Origin: Streptomyces sp. cg36
GTDB taxonomy: Bacteria; Actinomycetota; Actinomycetes; Streptomycetales; Streptomycetaceae
Direction of reading: 5' to 3'
Assembly: GCF_041080675.1 (NCBI RefSeq)
Contig: NZ_CP163520.1
Coordinates: forward strand, 682,001 to 746,000
DNA: 64,000 nucleotides
The notes beneath the pieces were generated by a model, which saw only the letters and a list, made by a program, of their open reading frames with translations, was not told the DNA's origin and ran no database searches. How positions within the stretch are numbered: position 1 is the stretch's first letter; each line of letters opens with the position of its first letter. Positions 53,181 to 62,881 of the stretch are shown here, in pieces. The position numbers were made by a program, and so were the translations under genes.

Positions 53181-55460
53181 TCACAGACCCAGTTCGGTGA
53201 GCAGCGCGTCCGCCGACCGGGACCAGGGACGGTCCCGTGCCAGCTCCTTGCGCAGGGTCTCCGCCAGGGCGAACTCCTTGTCGCTGGCCCGGAGCATGCG
53301 GTCGATCCCGCGCGCCCAGGTCTGGGTGTCCCGGGCGGTGTCGCCGGACATCGGAACCACCCAGTGACCGGCCCGTTCGGTGCCCAGTTCCCTCCTGAGC
53401 AGTTCACCGAGCCCGCTCTTCTCGCTGACCAGGACCGGTGTGCCCGCCACGATCGCCTCCACCCCCACCAGGCCGAAGCCCTCCGCGCGCGAGGGCATCA
53501 CCACCAGGCTGGAGCGGCGCAGGTCGTCGGCGAGGTCGTCGGTGTCGGTGGTGTAGGGGCGGGGCACGATGCTCAGCCGGTCGCAGGCCGCCCACTCGGC
53601 GAGCCGCGCGAGCTGCCGCGCCGAGCCGCCCGCCGGGATCCCCCGGACCACGAGTTCGACGGAGCGCAGCCCCGCCTCGTGCCGCCACTGCGCGACCAGG
53701 CCGCAGGCCCCCGCCGCCAGGTCCACGCCCTTGAGGGAGGCGTCCTCGACCCGGCCCATCAGCAGCACCGTCAGCGGCGTTCCGCCTGGCACCTTGCGCT
53801 GCCGGGTCCCGGCCCCGTCCTTTCCGGGTACGAGCAGGTCGAACCCGGGGTCGAAGCGCAGGGGGTCGGGGGCGTCGTCGTGCGGCGCGAAGTAGCCGAG
53901 GAAGCGCCCGTGCAGGCGCGGCCCGACGGCCACCAGGTGGTCGGCGGCCCGGCCCAGCGCCACCTCGATCTTCGTACGGGACTCCGCGCTCTCCCCCGCG
54001 TCGTCGGCGCGGTCGAGCTTGTGCCATTCGATCTCGTCGGGGGCCATGTGGACGAAGTGGAGCTTCCTGGCGCCGGGAAAGTGGTCCTCGGCCTGCATCA
54101 GCGCCGCCGGGCCGGTGATCCGGCCGTGGCCGATCACCAGGTCGGGCACCACCCCGTCGGCCAGCTCCGGCGGCCGGATGAGCCTGCTCAGCTCGGGCGC
54201 GCCCGGCGTGGGCCGCCGGCGCAGCAGGGTGACACCGGCCTTGTCCGCCTCGGCCACCTCCTGGTCGGTCGCGTCGAGCACCATGCACAGCACCCGCACG
54301 CGCTGTGCGGCGAGCGCGAGGCACAGCTGCCGGTTGAAGGTGCTCAGACCGCCGTGCGCCGAGTTCCACTCGGTGGCCACCACCAGCGCGGTGCACCGGT
54401 GGCCGGGGGTGCGCGGCGCGACGGCGGGCTCCTCACCGACGGCACGCACGAAGGAGGCGAACTCCTTGGAGAACAAGCGGAGTTCACCTCCATTGCGGAT
54501 GACCACACCGAGGTCCAGGAGGAGTTGGAGCGCCGGTGAGCACGGGACCTCGACGCCGCCCGCCACTGCCTTCAGCAAGTCGACGCCCTGGCCCGCCGTG
54601 TCCGCGTCGACGGCCTGCACCAGCCGCGCGAAGTGCGCCCGGAACTCCTCCGCCTCCGCCGCGTGCGCCGCCGCCACGTCGATCGCGCCCGTCTCCTCGT
54701 ACGTGCGCACCACCCGGTGGCAGAGCACTTCCAGGAGGTAGGGGTGGGATCCGGAGCGCTCCAGGAGCTCGGGCGCCACCGCGCTCAGGTCGACCCCCGC
54801 CTCCTTGGCCCGGTCCATCATCCGGGCCGCCTCCACGGGGCTGAACACCCCGACGTGGCAGCGCGCCACCAGCACGCCGTTGAGGATGGATCCGCCCGCC
54901 GCGTCCGTCTCGATCTCGATGATCGGGCGGCGCGACACGGTGATCAGCCCGACCGGGAACCCGGCCTCGCTCGCCAGTGCCCGCAGCAGCTGGAAGCCGT
55001 TCAGGTCGGTCATCACCCGGGGGGCGCGTTCGAACTCGTCCAGGACCAGCAGGGCGTAGTGGCCCTGCCGCCCGAGCTCCTGGAAGAACGCGACCACCGC
55101 GCTGTCCAGGTCGTACCACTCCCGCGCGGCCAGGACGACCCGGCACAGCGGCTCCAGTTCGGGGATGCCGGGCAGCCGCGCGGTCACTCCCGCCACGATC
55201 GCCTGGAACAGGTCGATCGCGGAGTTGTGCCGGTCGACGTCGATCCGGACCACCGCGAGGTCGTCGCGGTCGGCCCGCTCGACGACCCGCGCCACCAGAC
55301 TGGTCTTGCCGACCCGCCGGTGGCCCAGCACGCTCAGATTGCCCGGGCGGCCGGGGCCGGCCAGCACCTCGGCGATCCTGCGGGCCAGTTCGGGCCGGTC
55401 CACATGGGTGTCGCCGGTGGCCACCCGGCCGACGAAGCGGTACGGGCTGGGTGCGCTCAT
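53181..55460 (-). CDS. ATPase (archaeal/STAND-type) - GT4 glycosyltransferase fusion
   Basis: A 759-residue two-part protein. Residues 1-350 are a P-loop ATPase: FVGR entry motif, Walker A VLGHRRVGKTSLV (44-56), Walker B YALLVLDEFERAP (135-147), a GLITVSRRPI sensor and a winged-helix-like tail. From about 365 a GT-B glycosyltransferase of family 4 follows: VVATEWNSAHGGLSTFNRQL is the N-lobe glycine loop, and SRAEGFGLVGVEAIVAGTPV (about 660) the E-x7-E donor motif. The ATPase half would act as sensor or switch and the transferase as effector, on an unknown acceptor. ATG 55460 overlaps the stop of the NACHT gene (ATGA), so the proteins are made together. I do not know this fusion from characterised systems. 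Confidence 0.8.
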   Translation of the reverse strand: MSAPSPYRFVGRVATGDTHVDRPELARRIAEVLAGPGRPGNLSVLGHRRVGKTSLVARVVERADRDDLAVVRIDVDRHNSAIDLFQAIVAGVTARLPGIPELEPLCRVVLAAREWYDLDSAVVAFFQELGRQGHYALLVLDEFERAPRVMTDLNGFQLLRALASEAGFPVGLITVSRRPIIEIETDAAGGSILNGVLVARCHVGVFSPVEAARMMDRAKEAGVDLSAVAPELLERSGSHPYLLEVLCHRVVRTYEETGAIDVAAAHAAEAEEFRAHFARLVQAVDADTAGQGVDLLKAVAGGVEVPCSPALQLLLDLGVVIRNGGELRLFSKEFASFVRAVGEEPAVAPRTPGHRCTALVVATEWNSAHGGLSTFNRQLCLALAAQRVRVLCMVLDATDQEVAEADKAGVTLLRRRPTPGAPELSRLIRPPELADGVVPDLVIGHGRITGPAALMQAEDHFPGARKLHFVHMAPDEIEWHKLDRADDAGESAESRTKIEVALGRAADHLVAVGPRLHGRFLGYFAPHDDAPDPLRFDPGFDLLVPGKDGAGTRQRKVPGGTPLTVLLMGRVEDASLKGVDLAAGACGLVAQWRHEAGLRSVELVVRGIPAGGSARQLARLAEWAACDRLSIVPRPYTTDTDDLADDLRRSSLVVMPSRAEGFGLVGVEAIVAGTPVLVSEKSGLGELLRRELGTERAGHWVVPMSGDTARDTQTWARGIDRMLRASDKEFALAETLRKELARDRPWSRSADALLTELGL

Positions 55461-58400
55461 GCTGTTCCCTCCGGGGCTCCGTAATACCGTCGCAGCCATG
55501 CCTCGTAGAGGCCGACGACGATGCGGTGACCGCCCGACCCGTACCGGACGATCTCGCGTTCGACCAGCGCGGTGAGGAGCGCGCGGGGCAGTTCGCCCGG
55601 GTAGCAGCGTTCGATGTCGGCCAGGGTCGCCGGGCCGTCGGACGAGGCCCGCGCCACCGCCGCGAGGACGGCCCGCACATCGGTCGCCGTGAGGCCGCTG
55701 CCGGCCGGCTCCGGGGACTCCAGGTTGTCGAAGTCGGCGGCCTTCATCTCGCTCAGCAGGTGCTCCGCGACCTCGGCCACGTCCGCCTCCGTCACCAGCG
55801 CGGCCCGCTCGTCGTTCAGGTACCGCACCAGATGGAAGCAGAACAGCTGGATGTAGAAGGGGTTCTTGCCGGTCAGCCGGATGATCTCGGCGACGGCCGC
55901 CCCCTCGTACCGGCTGGTCTCCCCCGCCGCCGCGCCCAGCCGTACCGGATCCTGGATGAGCGAGCGCGCGCCCTCGTCGTCGAGGTGGCTGACCCGGACC
56001 TTGCCGAAGACACCGAAGGCGTTGGGGTCGGCGGCGATCAGGCTCTCCAGGTGGTTCTGCCCGACGAGCACGAGGTGGAAGAGCTGCTTCTCGATGATGG
56101 CCTTGAACGCCTGCATGAACGAGGGTGGTACGAGACCGGCGCCGATCCACTGGTCCATGTACTGGAACTCGTCGATGAACACGACCCACGGGGGCCTGTC
56201 GGGGTGGGCCGCGCGGTAGTCGATGAACAGTTTGCTGCAGTCGTGCACCGGGTCGGGGCTGGTGATCAGCTTCCAGCGGTCGAAGCCGGGCGGTAGCAGG
56301 GGCGGTCCGCCGCCGGTGGTGCCGCGGTTCGCCCCGTCCAGGATCCGCCACAGCAGGGCGCCCAGCAGCCGCCCTTCGGTGCCCTCGGTGCGCTGCGGGG
56401 TCAGCTGTCCCAGACTTCCGGCGTCCACCACCGGCAGGCCGTCGCGCTCGCTGAGCCGCTGTAGCAGATGCAGGCTGATGGACGACTTCCCGGTGCGCTT
56501 CTGGCCGAAGATGGCGATGCCCGCGCCCGGCGAGGAGGCGGCCCGCAGCCCGGCCCGCAACCCGTCGACCAGTTCGTCGCGCCCCTTGAACATGCCGGGT
56601 TCGGCCACCGGGCGTCCGAGCGCGCCCTGGGCGAACGGATTCGGCTCGATCGGCCGGAACTCCCGGTCCACGGGCACCGTCAGCCGCTGGACGACCACGG
56701 CGTCCCCGGTGCCGGTGCGGGTCCGGTGGTGCAGCGCCACCTCCAACTCCACGTCCTGCTCGGCCTCTTCGCCCTCGGCGTCCGTCGGCCCGTCGCCCCG
56801 TTCGACGCGGACCAGCACCGTCCGGGAGCCGCCGCCGCGCACGGCCGAGGGCAGGTCGACGCGGCCGGGCCCGGGTGCCCGGCCGGGCGGGACCGAGGTC
56901 ACGGCGAGCCAGGCGGACTCCACCGGCGCGCTGCCGTCCGCGTTGCTCACCTTCAGGGCCACGGTGACGGTCCCGTCGCGCAGCCGGGCCCTCGGCACCG
57001 CCGGGCCGAGCCGGGGCCGGGGCGGCCGGTCCACGGCCAGCTGGTGGCGGGCGTCGGCGACCAGCTCCTCGATGCGGCGGGCGACGGGTTCGACGAGTTC
57101 CACGGCGAGTTCGGTGGGCGCGCCGCGGATCGCGGCCCGTACCGCGCCCGCGATCCGTCCGGCGGCCCTGAGCGCGCCGTCCTTCTCGTCGAACCGCCAC
57201 GCCCCGGCGCAGACGCGCAGTTCGGCGAGCGCGTCGGCGACGGCACCCAACTCCATGGCCGCGGGCGCCGACCGGCGGCACGCGGCGATCTGCGCCTCGG
57301 CCTCCACCAGCGATTCCTCGCTGAGGCCGAGCTTCAGCAGCGTGCCCAGGCAGTACGCCAGCCGGCGCCGCTCGCGCCGCCAGGCGTCCACGGCCGGGGT
57401 CCAGTCCGGGGCGCCGTCTCCCCGGGCGCCCAGATGCTCCGACGCCCGCGAGGTGAGGCGGTCGTCGGCGGCCAGCGCCCCCAGCACCAGCCGGGCGGCC
57501 TCCTTGTCCTCGGCGAGCAGCGGGACGAGCGCGTCGCACGCCGAGCGCCCGGCCGACTCGTACAGCTCCGCCACCGCGCGGGCCACCGCCTCCTCCACGG
57601 GCTGTCCGGGGTCCGCCCCGAGATAGCCGAGGACGGCGGCGCCGACGGCGGCGGTCGTGCGGTCCGGGCCGGGCAGGCACCGCAGCGCGGCCAGACTCAG
57701 GTCGCGCGAGGCTTCCCGGCTCTCGTGGCGCATGGCCGCCGCCAGCGCGACGAGTCCCTGGAACCGGTACTGGGCCGCCTCGCGGGCGCGGCCCAGTTCG
57801 GCGTTGAGCACCGCCCTCGACAGCAGCGCGGCGGCCCGCTCCCCGGCGGGGCGACCGCCGGTACCCGGGCGCCGCAGCCTGGGCAGGGCCGAGAGGTCGT
57901 CGGGGCCGATCCGCCTGCCTTCGAGCGCCGCGCGGCGCATCACCTCGTGGGCCGCGCCCGCCCAGTGCTCCTCCGCGTACACGGCGAGCGCGCCCGGGGC
58001 CGGGTGCGCGCCGTCCCGGCGCTCCTGCCGGGCGAGGGCCGCGCGCAGCTCGGGGGCGATCTCCCGGCTGACGGACTCGCAGGCCCGGGCCAGGTCGAGG
58101 GCCCAGGGGGTGGCCGCGTCCAGACATGCTTCGACGATCGGGGCGGCATCGGTCTCCGAGGCCCAGAAGACGATGGTCTCGCGCCAGGAAGGGTCGTCGA
58201 GGTGCGGGATCAGGGTGCGCGCCGAGCCGTGCGCGAGGACGTGTTCGGCGGCGAGGTACTCCTGCAGCCCGTGGCTGACGAACGCGAAGTCCTCCTCGCC
58301 GCTGACCACGAGCATGCCGCTCTCGCGCAGCGAGTCCAGGAAGCGCGCGGTGGAGCTGGGCCACCGCAGCCGGTCGAGCAGGGGCCCGATGCTCCGCTCG

Positions 58401-59578
58401 GCGAGCCGCACGGACGCGCTCCTGCGTCCCGCCTCCATCATGCCGAAGGCCAGGGCGCGCACGACTCGGCTCTTCTGGCTCGGCGAGAGGTCGTCGGGCC
58501 CGTCGATCCCTTTGGCCAGCTGCCTCCGGTAGAGCAGGAGTTGGGTCGTCTCCCGGTAGAAGTCGGCGGCCGTGCCGGGCAGCGAGCCCCGGTACGGGTA
58601 CATGGCGGCGATCATGGTGAGGAGCAGCGGGTTGGCGGCCAGCTCCGCCACGGAAGGGGATCGCGACACGCGGTCGAGGAGGTCGCGCGCGCTGCCCTCG
58701 GCGAGCCGGGGGCCGTGTCCTCGCGGGTCGTCGGGCCGGGGGCCGCGTCTTCGCGCGTCGAATCCGAACGGGCGGACCTCCATCGCCCGGCACCACTGGA
58801 GCAGGAACCGGCGGATCTGCCCCTGGCCGAGTTCCTGGATGCCCAGCACGGTCGCCTCCGCGAGCGCGTCCGCCCGGTAGCCGTACGGGCGGGACGTGAT
58901 CACCCAGGTGTTGCGCGGGTAGGTGTCGATCTGGCGGCGCACCCAGGCCATGGCCCGCGCCCGTTCCTCCAGACCGCCCACCTCGTCGATGCCGTCGAGC
59001 AGGACGACGCACCGGCCGCGCTGCAGCCAGCGGGTCAGCCAGCTGGTGGGCAGGGCGTTCGCCCGGGGCGACCCGGCGACGACGGCGGTGATGTCCGGGC
59101 CGTCGCCCTCGACGATCCGCGCGGTGTGGTCGCGCAGGTACAGCAGTACGGGGTAGCGCGTTCCCGGTAGTCCCAGGGGCAGGGAGACCCGTCTGTTCAG
59201 GGCGCTCGCGGCGTAGCGCATGAGCGTCGTCTTGCCCGAGCCCGGTCCGCCCAGCACGACGAACACCCGGCCGGGCGAACGGCTGAGGCGGCGCACCAGG
59301 TCGTTGCCCCACATCGGGTCGCTGCCCGGACCCGCCGCGCCCGCGTCGTGCCGGTCCGGGGCCAGGGGTTCCAGAAGGAGGTCGACGTATCCCTCGTCCA
59401 TGCTCAGGGTGCGTTCGCCGAGGGCGGCGAATCCGAGGCTCTCCATCGAGGCGAGCCTGCGGTCGACGAGCGAACGGAAGGTCCTGGACTGCTTGCGGAG
59501 TATCCAGACGGACACTCCGAGCGCGGCCAGGAGAAGGAGCAGGACGTACCAGCCCCAGTCCAGAATCACGCCCCGCAC
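55457..59578 (-). CDS. Membrane-anchored NACHT NTPase with second ATPase domain
   Basis: A 1373-residue protein. One membrane helix near the start (YVLLLLLAALGVSVWILRK, 11-29) precedes a NACHT domain: Walker A VLGGPGSGKTTLMRY (108-122), Walker B RCVVLLDGIDEV (189-200), and sensor VITSRPYGYR. A long alpha-helical repeat region follows, then a beta-sandwich-like stretch (about 890-1000). A second ATPase of the archaeal type ends the protein: Walker A FGQKRTGKSS near 1030, Walker B WVVFIDEFQYMD near 1134. This is a STAND-type signalling architecture, probably held at the inner membrane face. GTG 59578 has GGGGAGG close upstream; GTG 59569 is an alternative. It is divergent from the MOSC gene. 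Confidence 0.82.
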   Translation of the reverse strand: MRGVILDWGWYVLLLLLAALGVSVWILRKQSRTFRSLVDRRLASMESLGFAALGERTLSMDEGYVDLLLEPLAPDRHDAGAAGPGSDPMWGNDLVRRLSRSPGRVFVVLGGPGSGKTTLMRYAASALNRRVSLPLGLPGTRYPVLLYLRDHTARIVEGDGPDITAVVAGSPRANALPTSWLTRWLQRGRCVVLLDGIDEVGGLEERARAMAWVRRQIDTYPRNTWVITSRPYGYRADALAEATVLGIQELGQGQIRRFLLQWCRAMEVRPFGFDARRRGPRPDDPRGHGPRLAEGSARDLLDRVSRSPSVAELAANPLLLTMIAAMYPYRGSLPGTAADFYRETTQLLLYRRQLAKGIDGPDDLSPSQKSRVVRALAFGMMEAGRRSASVRLAERSIGPLLDRLRWPSSTARFLDSLRESGMLVVSGEEDFAFVSHGLQEYLAAEHVLAHGSARTLIPHLDDPSWRETIVFWASETDAAPIVEACLDAATPWALDLARACESVSREIAPELRAALARQERRDGAHPAPGALAVYAEEHWAGAAHEVMRRAALEGRRIGPDDLSALPRLRRPGTGGRPAGERAAALLSRAVLNAELGRAREAAQYRFQGLVALAAAMRHESREASRDLSLAALRCLPGPDRTTAAVGAAVLGYLGADPGQPVEEAVARAVAELYESAGRSACDALVPLLAEDKEAARLVLGALAADDRLTSRASEHLGARGDGAPDWTPAVDAWRRERRRLAYCLGTLLKLGLSEESLVEAEAQIAACRRSAPAAMELGAVADALAELRVCAGAWRFDEKDGALRAAGRIAGAVRAAIRGAPTELAVELVEPVARRIEELVADARHQLAVDRPPRPRLGPAVPRARLRDGTVTVALKVSNADGSAPVESAWLAVTSVPPGRAPGPGRVDLPSAVRGGGSRTVLVRVERGDGPTDAEGEEAEQDVELEVALHHRTRTGTGDAVVVQRLTVPVDREFRPIEPNPFAQGALGRPVAEPGMFKGRDELVDGLRAGLRAASSPGAGIAIFGQKRTGKSSISLHLLQRLSERDGLPVVDAGSLGQLTPQRTEGTEGRLLGALLWRILDGANRGTTGGGPPLLPPGFDRWKLITSPDPVHDCSKLFIDYRAAHPDRPPWVVFIDEFQYMDQWIGAGLVPPSFMQAFKAIIEKQLFHLVLVGQNHLESLIAADPNAFGVFGKVRVSHLDDEGARSLIQDPVRLGAAAGETSRYEGAAVAEIIRLTGKNPFYIQLFCFHLVRYLNDERAALVTEADVAEVAEHLLSEMKAADFDNLESPEPAGSGLTATDVRAVLAAVARASSDGPATLADIERCYPGELPRALLTALVEREIVRYGSGGHRIVVGLYEAWLRRYYGAPEGTA

Positions 59579-59656
59579 AGCACCTCCCCTGTCCCGTCGC
59601 CAGGCGTCGCCCCCATCAAAGCGGCAACTCGGCCGACCCGTGGCCATAATCCAGGG

Positions 59657-60502
59657 ATGGGAACAGTGGCGGCGCTGCGTCGGTATCCGGTCAAGTCGAT
59701 GCTCGGCGAGGAGTTGAGCACCGTGCGGGTCACCGAGCGCGGGCTGAGCGGTGACCGGGTGTTCGCGGTCCTCGACGGCACGGGCGCGGTCGGGAGTGTC
59801 AAACATCCGCGCAAATGGGGGCGGTTGCTGCGCTGCCGCAGTGTCCTCGCCGGGTCCGGCGGCGTCCGGGTGGAGCTGCCGGACGGCGCCTCGCTGGTGG
59901 CCGGTGACGCCGAACTGGACAAGCGGCTGTCCGAACTCCTGGGCCGCGATGTGGCGTTGTCGGACGTACCGCCGCAGGTGGGTGTGCTGGAGCGCGCCGT
60001 GCCCGGGTACGAGGGCGGTGTGCCCGACTCCGTCCGGGCCGGGGCGTTCGTCGACGCGACCGGGGAGACGCTCACCTCCGGCCGGGTCGCGGCGGGCACC
60101 TTCTTCGACTTCGGGAAGGTGCATCTGGTCACCACGGCGAGCCTGGCCCGGCTGCGGGCGGTGTACCCGGCCGGGGACTTCGACGTACGGCGCTTCCGGC
60201 CCAACCTGGTGGTCGAGGGACTGGGCGGACCGGGGTTCCCCGAGGACGCCTGGCCGGGCCGGACGCTGCGGATCGGGCGGGCGCTGTTCCGGGTGGTCGT
60301 GCCCACACCGCGCTGTGTGGTGCCGACGCTGGGGCACGACGAACTGCCGCCCGACCCGGCCGTCATGCGCACGGTGGCCCGTGAGCACCGGATCCCGGTG
60401 CTCACCCTGGGGCGGCTCGCGTGTGTCGGGGTGTATCTGGACGTGCTGGAGCCGGGCACGGTCCGGCTCGGTGACCGGGTGACGGTCTCCGACGGCGGTT
60501 AG
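59657..60502 (+). CDS. MOSC-domain protein
   Basis: A 281-residue protein with the MOSC N-terminal beta-barrel (LRRYPVKSMLGEELSTVRVT, 8-27; GLSGDRVFAVLD) and MOSC domain (FRPNLVVEG, VPTPRCVVPT with the conserved cysteine in PRCVVPT). MOSC proteins bind molybdenum cofactor or an iron-sulfur-linked reductase and reduce N-hydroxylated substrates or move sulfur. ATG 59657 is 78 nt from the divergent NACHT start. It looks like a chromosomal maintenance gene and has no visible tie to its neighbours. Confidence 0.88.
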   Translation: MGTVAALRRYPVKSMLGEELSTVRVTERGLSGDRVFAVLDGTGAVGSVKHPRKWGRLLRCRSVLAGSGGVRVELPDGASLVAGDAELDKRLSELLGRDVALSDVPPQVGVLERAVPGYEGGVPDSVRAGAFVDATGETLTSGRVAAGTFFDFGKVHLVTTASLARLRAVYPAGDFDVRRFRPNLVVEGLGGPGFPEDAWPGRTLRIGRALFRVVVPTPRCVVPTLGHDELPPDPAVMRTVAREHRIPVLTLGRLACVGVYLDVLEPGTVRLGDRVTVSDGG

Positions 60503-60612
60503 GGCCTGTCCGGCGGGTCGTCTCCGGGACGCGGCACGCCCCCGCGCTCACCGGCGCCGTACGGCGCCGGTGCGACGGCGACCGGATCCGCCGGACGGGT
60601 ACCGGCCACGGC

Positions 60613-62196
60613 TCACGGCCCCGCCGTGGTGTGCGCCTCGGCGGCCAGTGCCTCGCGGGCGGCGGCCAGCGCCGGGGCCCGGTCGGCGGGGACCAGGCCG
60701 ACGCGGGTGCGGCGGTCCAGGAGGTCGGACTCGTCGAGGGCGCCCTCGTGGCGGACCGCCCAGCGCAGTTCGGCCCGGGTCACCTCCACGCCGTCGGCCA
60801 CCGGTTCGCGCAGCCGGGGGTCGGCCTCGCCGAGCGCGTGCACGGCGGCGGCCTCGGTGCCGTACCGGGCGAGGAGCCGGCGCGGCACGGCGAGGGCGGC
60901 GAGCTCGGCGGGCCGGGCGGCGCCGACCAGCGGCAGCCGGGCGGTGCGGCAGGGCGCCGCCGCGATGCCGCGTGCGGCGAGCGCCGCGTCGACGGCGTCC
61001 TCGGCCATCCGCCGGTAGGTGGTGAGTTTGCCGCCGACGATGGTCACCACGCCTTCGCCGGAGGTCAGTACCGCGTGCCTGCGCGAGATGTCGGAGGTGC
61101 GGCTGCCCGAGCCGTCGTCGTGGGCGTCGTCGAGGAGCGGGCGCAGCCCGGCGAACGCGCCCACCACGTCGGTGCGCCGGACGGGCGCGTCCAGGGCGGT
61201 GTTGAGGATGTCGAGCAGGAAGCCGATGTCGGACTCGGGCGGGGTGGGCTCGTCCTGGACCGGCCCGTCGACGGGCTCGTCGGTGAGCCCGACGTAGACC
61301 CGGCCGTCGCCCTGCGGCAGGACCAGCACGAAGCGGTTGGTCTCTCCGGGTACGGGGATGTGGAGTCCGGCGTTGAGGCCGGGCAGGGTGCTGGCGCGCA
61401 GGATCAGATGGGTGCCGCGCGAGGGGCGCAGCCGGACGCCGTCGACGAGCTGGTCCGCCCACACCCCGGTGGCGTTGATGACGGTCCGGGCCCGGATCGT
61501 CGTCTCCTGCCCGGTCAGTTCGTCGCGGACGAGGGCGCCGGAGCCGGTGACGGACAGGGCGCGGGTCCGGGTGAGGATCCGGGCGCCGTGTCCGGCGGCG
61601 GTGCGGGCGATGGCGGTCACCAGGCGGGCGTCGTCGGCGAGTTGGCCGTCCCAGGAGAGCAGGCCGCCGTAGAGGCCGTGCGGACGGAGGCCAGGTGCGG
61701 TCCGCAAGGTCTCCACCGCCGACAGGCGGCGGGGGCCGGGCAGGGTGGCGCGGGCGGTGCCCGCCGAGATGCGCAGCAGGTCGCCCGCGCGCAGTCCGGC
61801 CTGGGCGAGGGCCGCGTTGCGCCGCGAGGTGAGCGGGGTCAGCGGGAGGACGAACGGCTGGGCGCGCACCAGGTGGGGGGCGGTGCGCTCCATCAGCACC
61901 CCGCGCTCCACGGCGCTCTCGTGGGCGACGGAGACCTGGGCGGAGGCGAGGTAGCGCAGCCCGCCGTGGATGAGCTTGGAGCTCCAGCGGGAGGTGCCGA
62001 ACGCCAGGTCGTGCGCGTCGATCGCGGCCACCGAGAGGCCGCGCGAGGCGGCGTCCAGGGCCGCGCCCGCGCCGGTGGCGCCGAGGCCGACCACCAGGAC
62101 GTCGACGGTGTCCCCGGCGGCGAGCCGGGCCAGGTCGCGGGTGCGGCGGGCGGCGTTGAGGGAGAAGGCTTGCGCGGGGGGTTCGGTACGGCTCAT
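60613..62196 (-). CDS. glpD: Glycerol-3-phosphate dehydrogenase
   Basis: A 527-residue FAD enzyme of the GlpD family. VDVLVVGLGATGAGAALDAA (31-50) is the FAD site; AFGTSRWSSKLIHGGLRYL, GLLSWDGQLADDARL and VTIVGGKLTTYRRMAEDAVD are the substrate and second FAD blocks, with a C-terminal cap. It oxidises glycerol-3-phosphate to dihydroxyacetone phosphate, passing electrons to quinone at the membrane. ATG 62196 overlaps the TetR stop (ATGA). Divergent from the operon is an alkyl-DHAP synthase-like gene that would use the DHAP branch, a pairing that suggests glycerol or ether-lipid metabolism. Confidence 0.93.
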   Translation of the reverse strand: MSRTEPPAQAFSLNAARRTRDLARLAAGDTVDVLVVGLGATGAGAALDAASRGLSVAAIDAHDLAFGTSRWSSKLIHGGLRYLASAQVSVAHESAVERGVLMERTAPHLVRAQPFVLPLTPLTSRRNAALAQAGLRAGDLLRISAGTARATLPGPRRLSAVETLRTAPGLRPHGLYGGLLSWDGQLADDARLVTAIARTAAGHGARILTRTRALSVTGSGALVRDELTGQETTIRARTVINATGVWADQLVDGVRLRPSRGTHLILRASTLPGLNAGLHIPVPGETNRFVLVLPQGDGRVYVGLTDEPVDGPVQDEPTPPESDIGFLLDILNTALDAPVRRTDVVGAFAGLRPLLDDAHDDGSGSRTSDISRRHAVLTSGEGVVTIVGGKLTTYRRMAEDAVDAALAARGIAAAPCRTARLPLVGAARPAELAALAVPRRLLARYGTEAAAVHALGEADPRLREPVADGVEVTRAELRWAVRHEGALDESDLLDRRTRVGLVPADRAPALAAAREALAAEAHTTAGP

Positions 62197-62792
62197 GGGG
62201 CGAGGGTCCTCTCAAGGATGTGCCGGAGCTCGTCGTAGAACGCTTCGTCGGTGAGTTCGGGGTCCGTGGTGTCGGTCATCGTCCGGAGCGAGAGCGCGTA
62301 CGACTGGATCACCAGGAACAGCGCCCTCGCCTGGCGCAGCGGGTGGTCGGCGCGGACGGAGCCGTCCGCGTGGCCCTGCTCCAGCGCCTCCTGGACGAAG
62401 GCGAGCAGGGCGTCCTGGCTGGCGCCGCGCCGGTCGAAGAGGTAGGGCAGCAGCAGTTCCGGGTCCACGTCCAGGATCTTGCGGAGCAGCGGGTGTTCGC
62501 GCAGCGCGCGCAGCCCCGTCACCAGTCCGTCGACCAGTTGGTCCCGGACGGGGCGGCTGGGGTCGGTCCGGGGCGTGGCGCCGAGGGTGACGGCCACCCA
62601 CTCCCGGGTCATCACGTCGCCGACCAGGGTGCGCACGTCGGGCCAGCGCCGGTAGAGGGTCATCCGGGACACCCCGGCCCGGCGGGCGACGTCGGTGAGG
62701 GTCGTCCGGCGGACGCCGACCGCGAGGACGCAGTCCCGTGCGGCGTCGAGGACCGCCTCGTCGTCCGTACGGTTGTGACGAATGGGCTTCAT
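62193..62792 (-). CDS. TetR-family regulator
   Basis: A 199-residue repressor. The N-terminal helix-turn-helix is at 13-58: VLDAARDCVLAVGVRRTTL, then TDVARRAGVSRMTLYRRWPD. The C-terminal domain is the TetR ligand-binding all-helical fold. It is cotranscribed with glpD and divergent from the FAD oxidase gene, so it probably represses one or both. A dyad-like sequence at 62795-62807 overlaps its own upstream region. Ligand unknown; a lipid or acyl-glycerol compound would fit the neighbours. Confidence 0.92.
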   Translation of the reverse strand: MKPIRHNRTDDEAVLDAARDCVLAVGVRRTTLTDVARRAGVSRMTLYRRWPDVRTLVGDVMTREWVAVTLGATPRTDPSRPVRDQLVDGLVTGLRALREHPLLRKILDVDPELLLPYLFDRRGASQDALLAFVQEALEQGHADGSVRADHPLRQARALFLVIQSYALSLRTMTDTTDPELTDEAFYDELRHILERTLAP

Positions 62793-62794
62793 CT

Positions 62795-62807
62795 GTCACA
62801 GTGTAAC
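62795..62807. promoter_or_regulatory. Candidate TetR operator
   Basis: GTCACAGTGTAAC, a near-palindrome (GT-ACA / TGT-AC halves that overlap), 3 nt upstream of the TetR start and in the 89-nt divergent gap. Position and symmetry suggest autorepression and control of the divergent gene. Confidence 0.45.
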
Positions 62808-62881
62808 GACGGAACGGGCGACGGCAAGCCGCCCCCCACGCCGTGGGACCGGAACAACTGCGCGTAGGAGCGGGTGATCAG

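Noticed and set aside
53181..59312. A 2043-codon minus-strand frame covering both conflict genes
   Set aside because: Only its last 760 codons are real (the ATPase-GT4 protein). The upstream part is Arg/Pro/Gly-rich shadow of the NACHT gene, which is read in another frame.
55457..60388. Extension of the NACHT gene upstream to 60388
   Set aside because: The extra 270 codons are the reverse of the MOSC gene and precede a good ribosome site near 59580.
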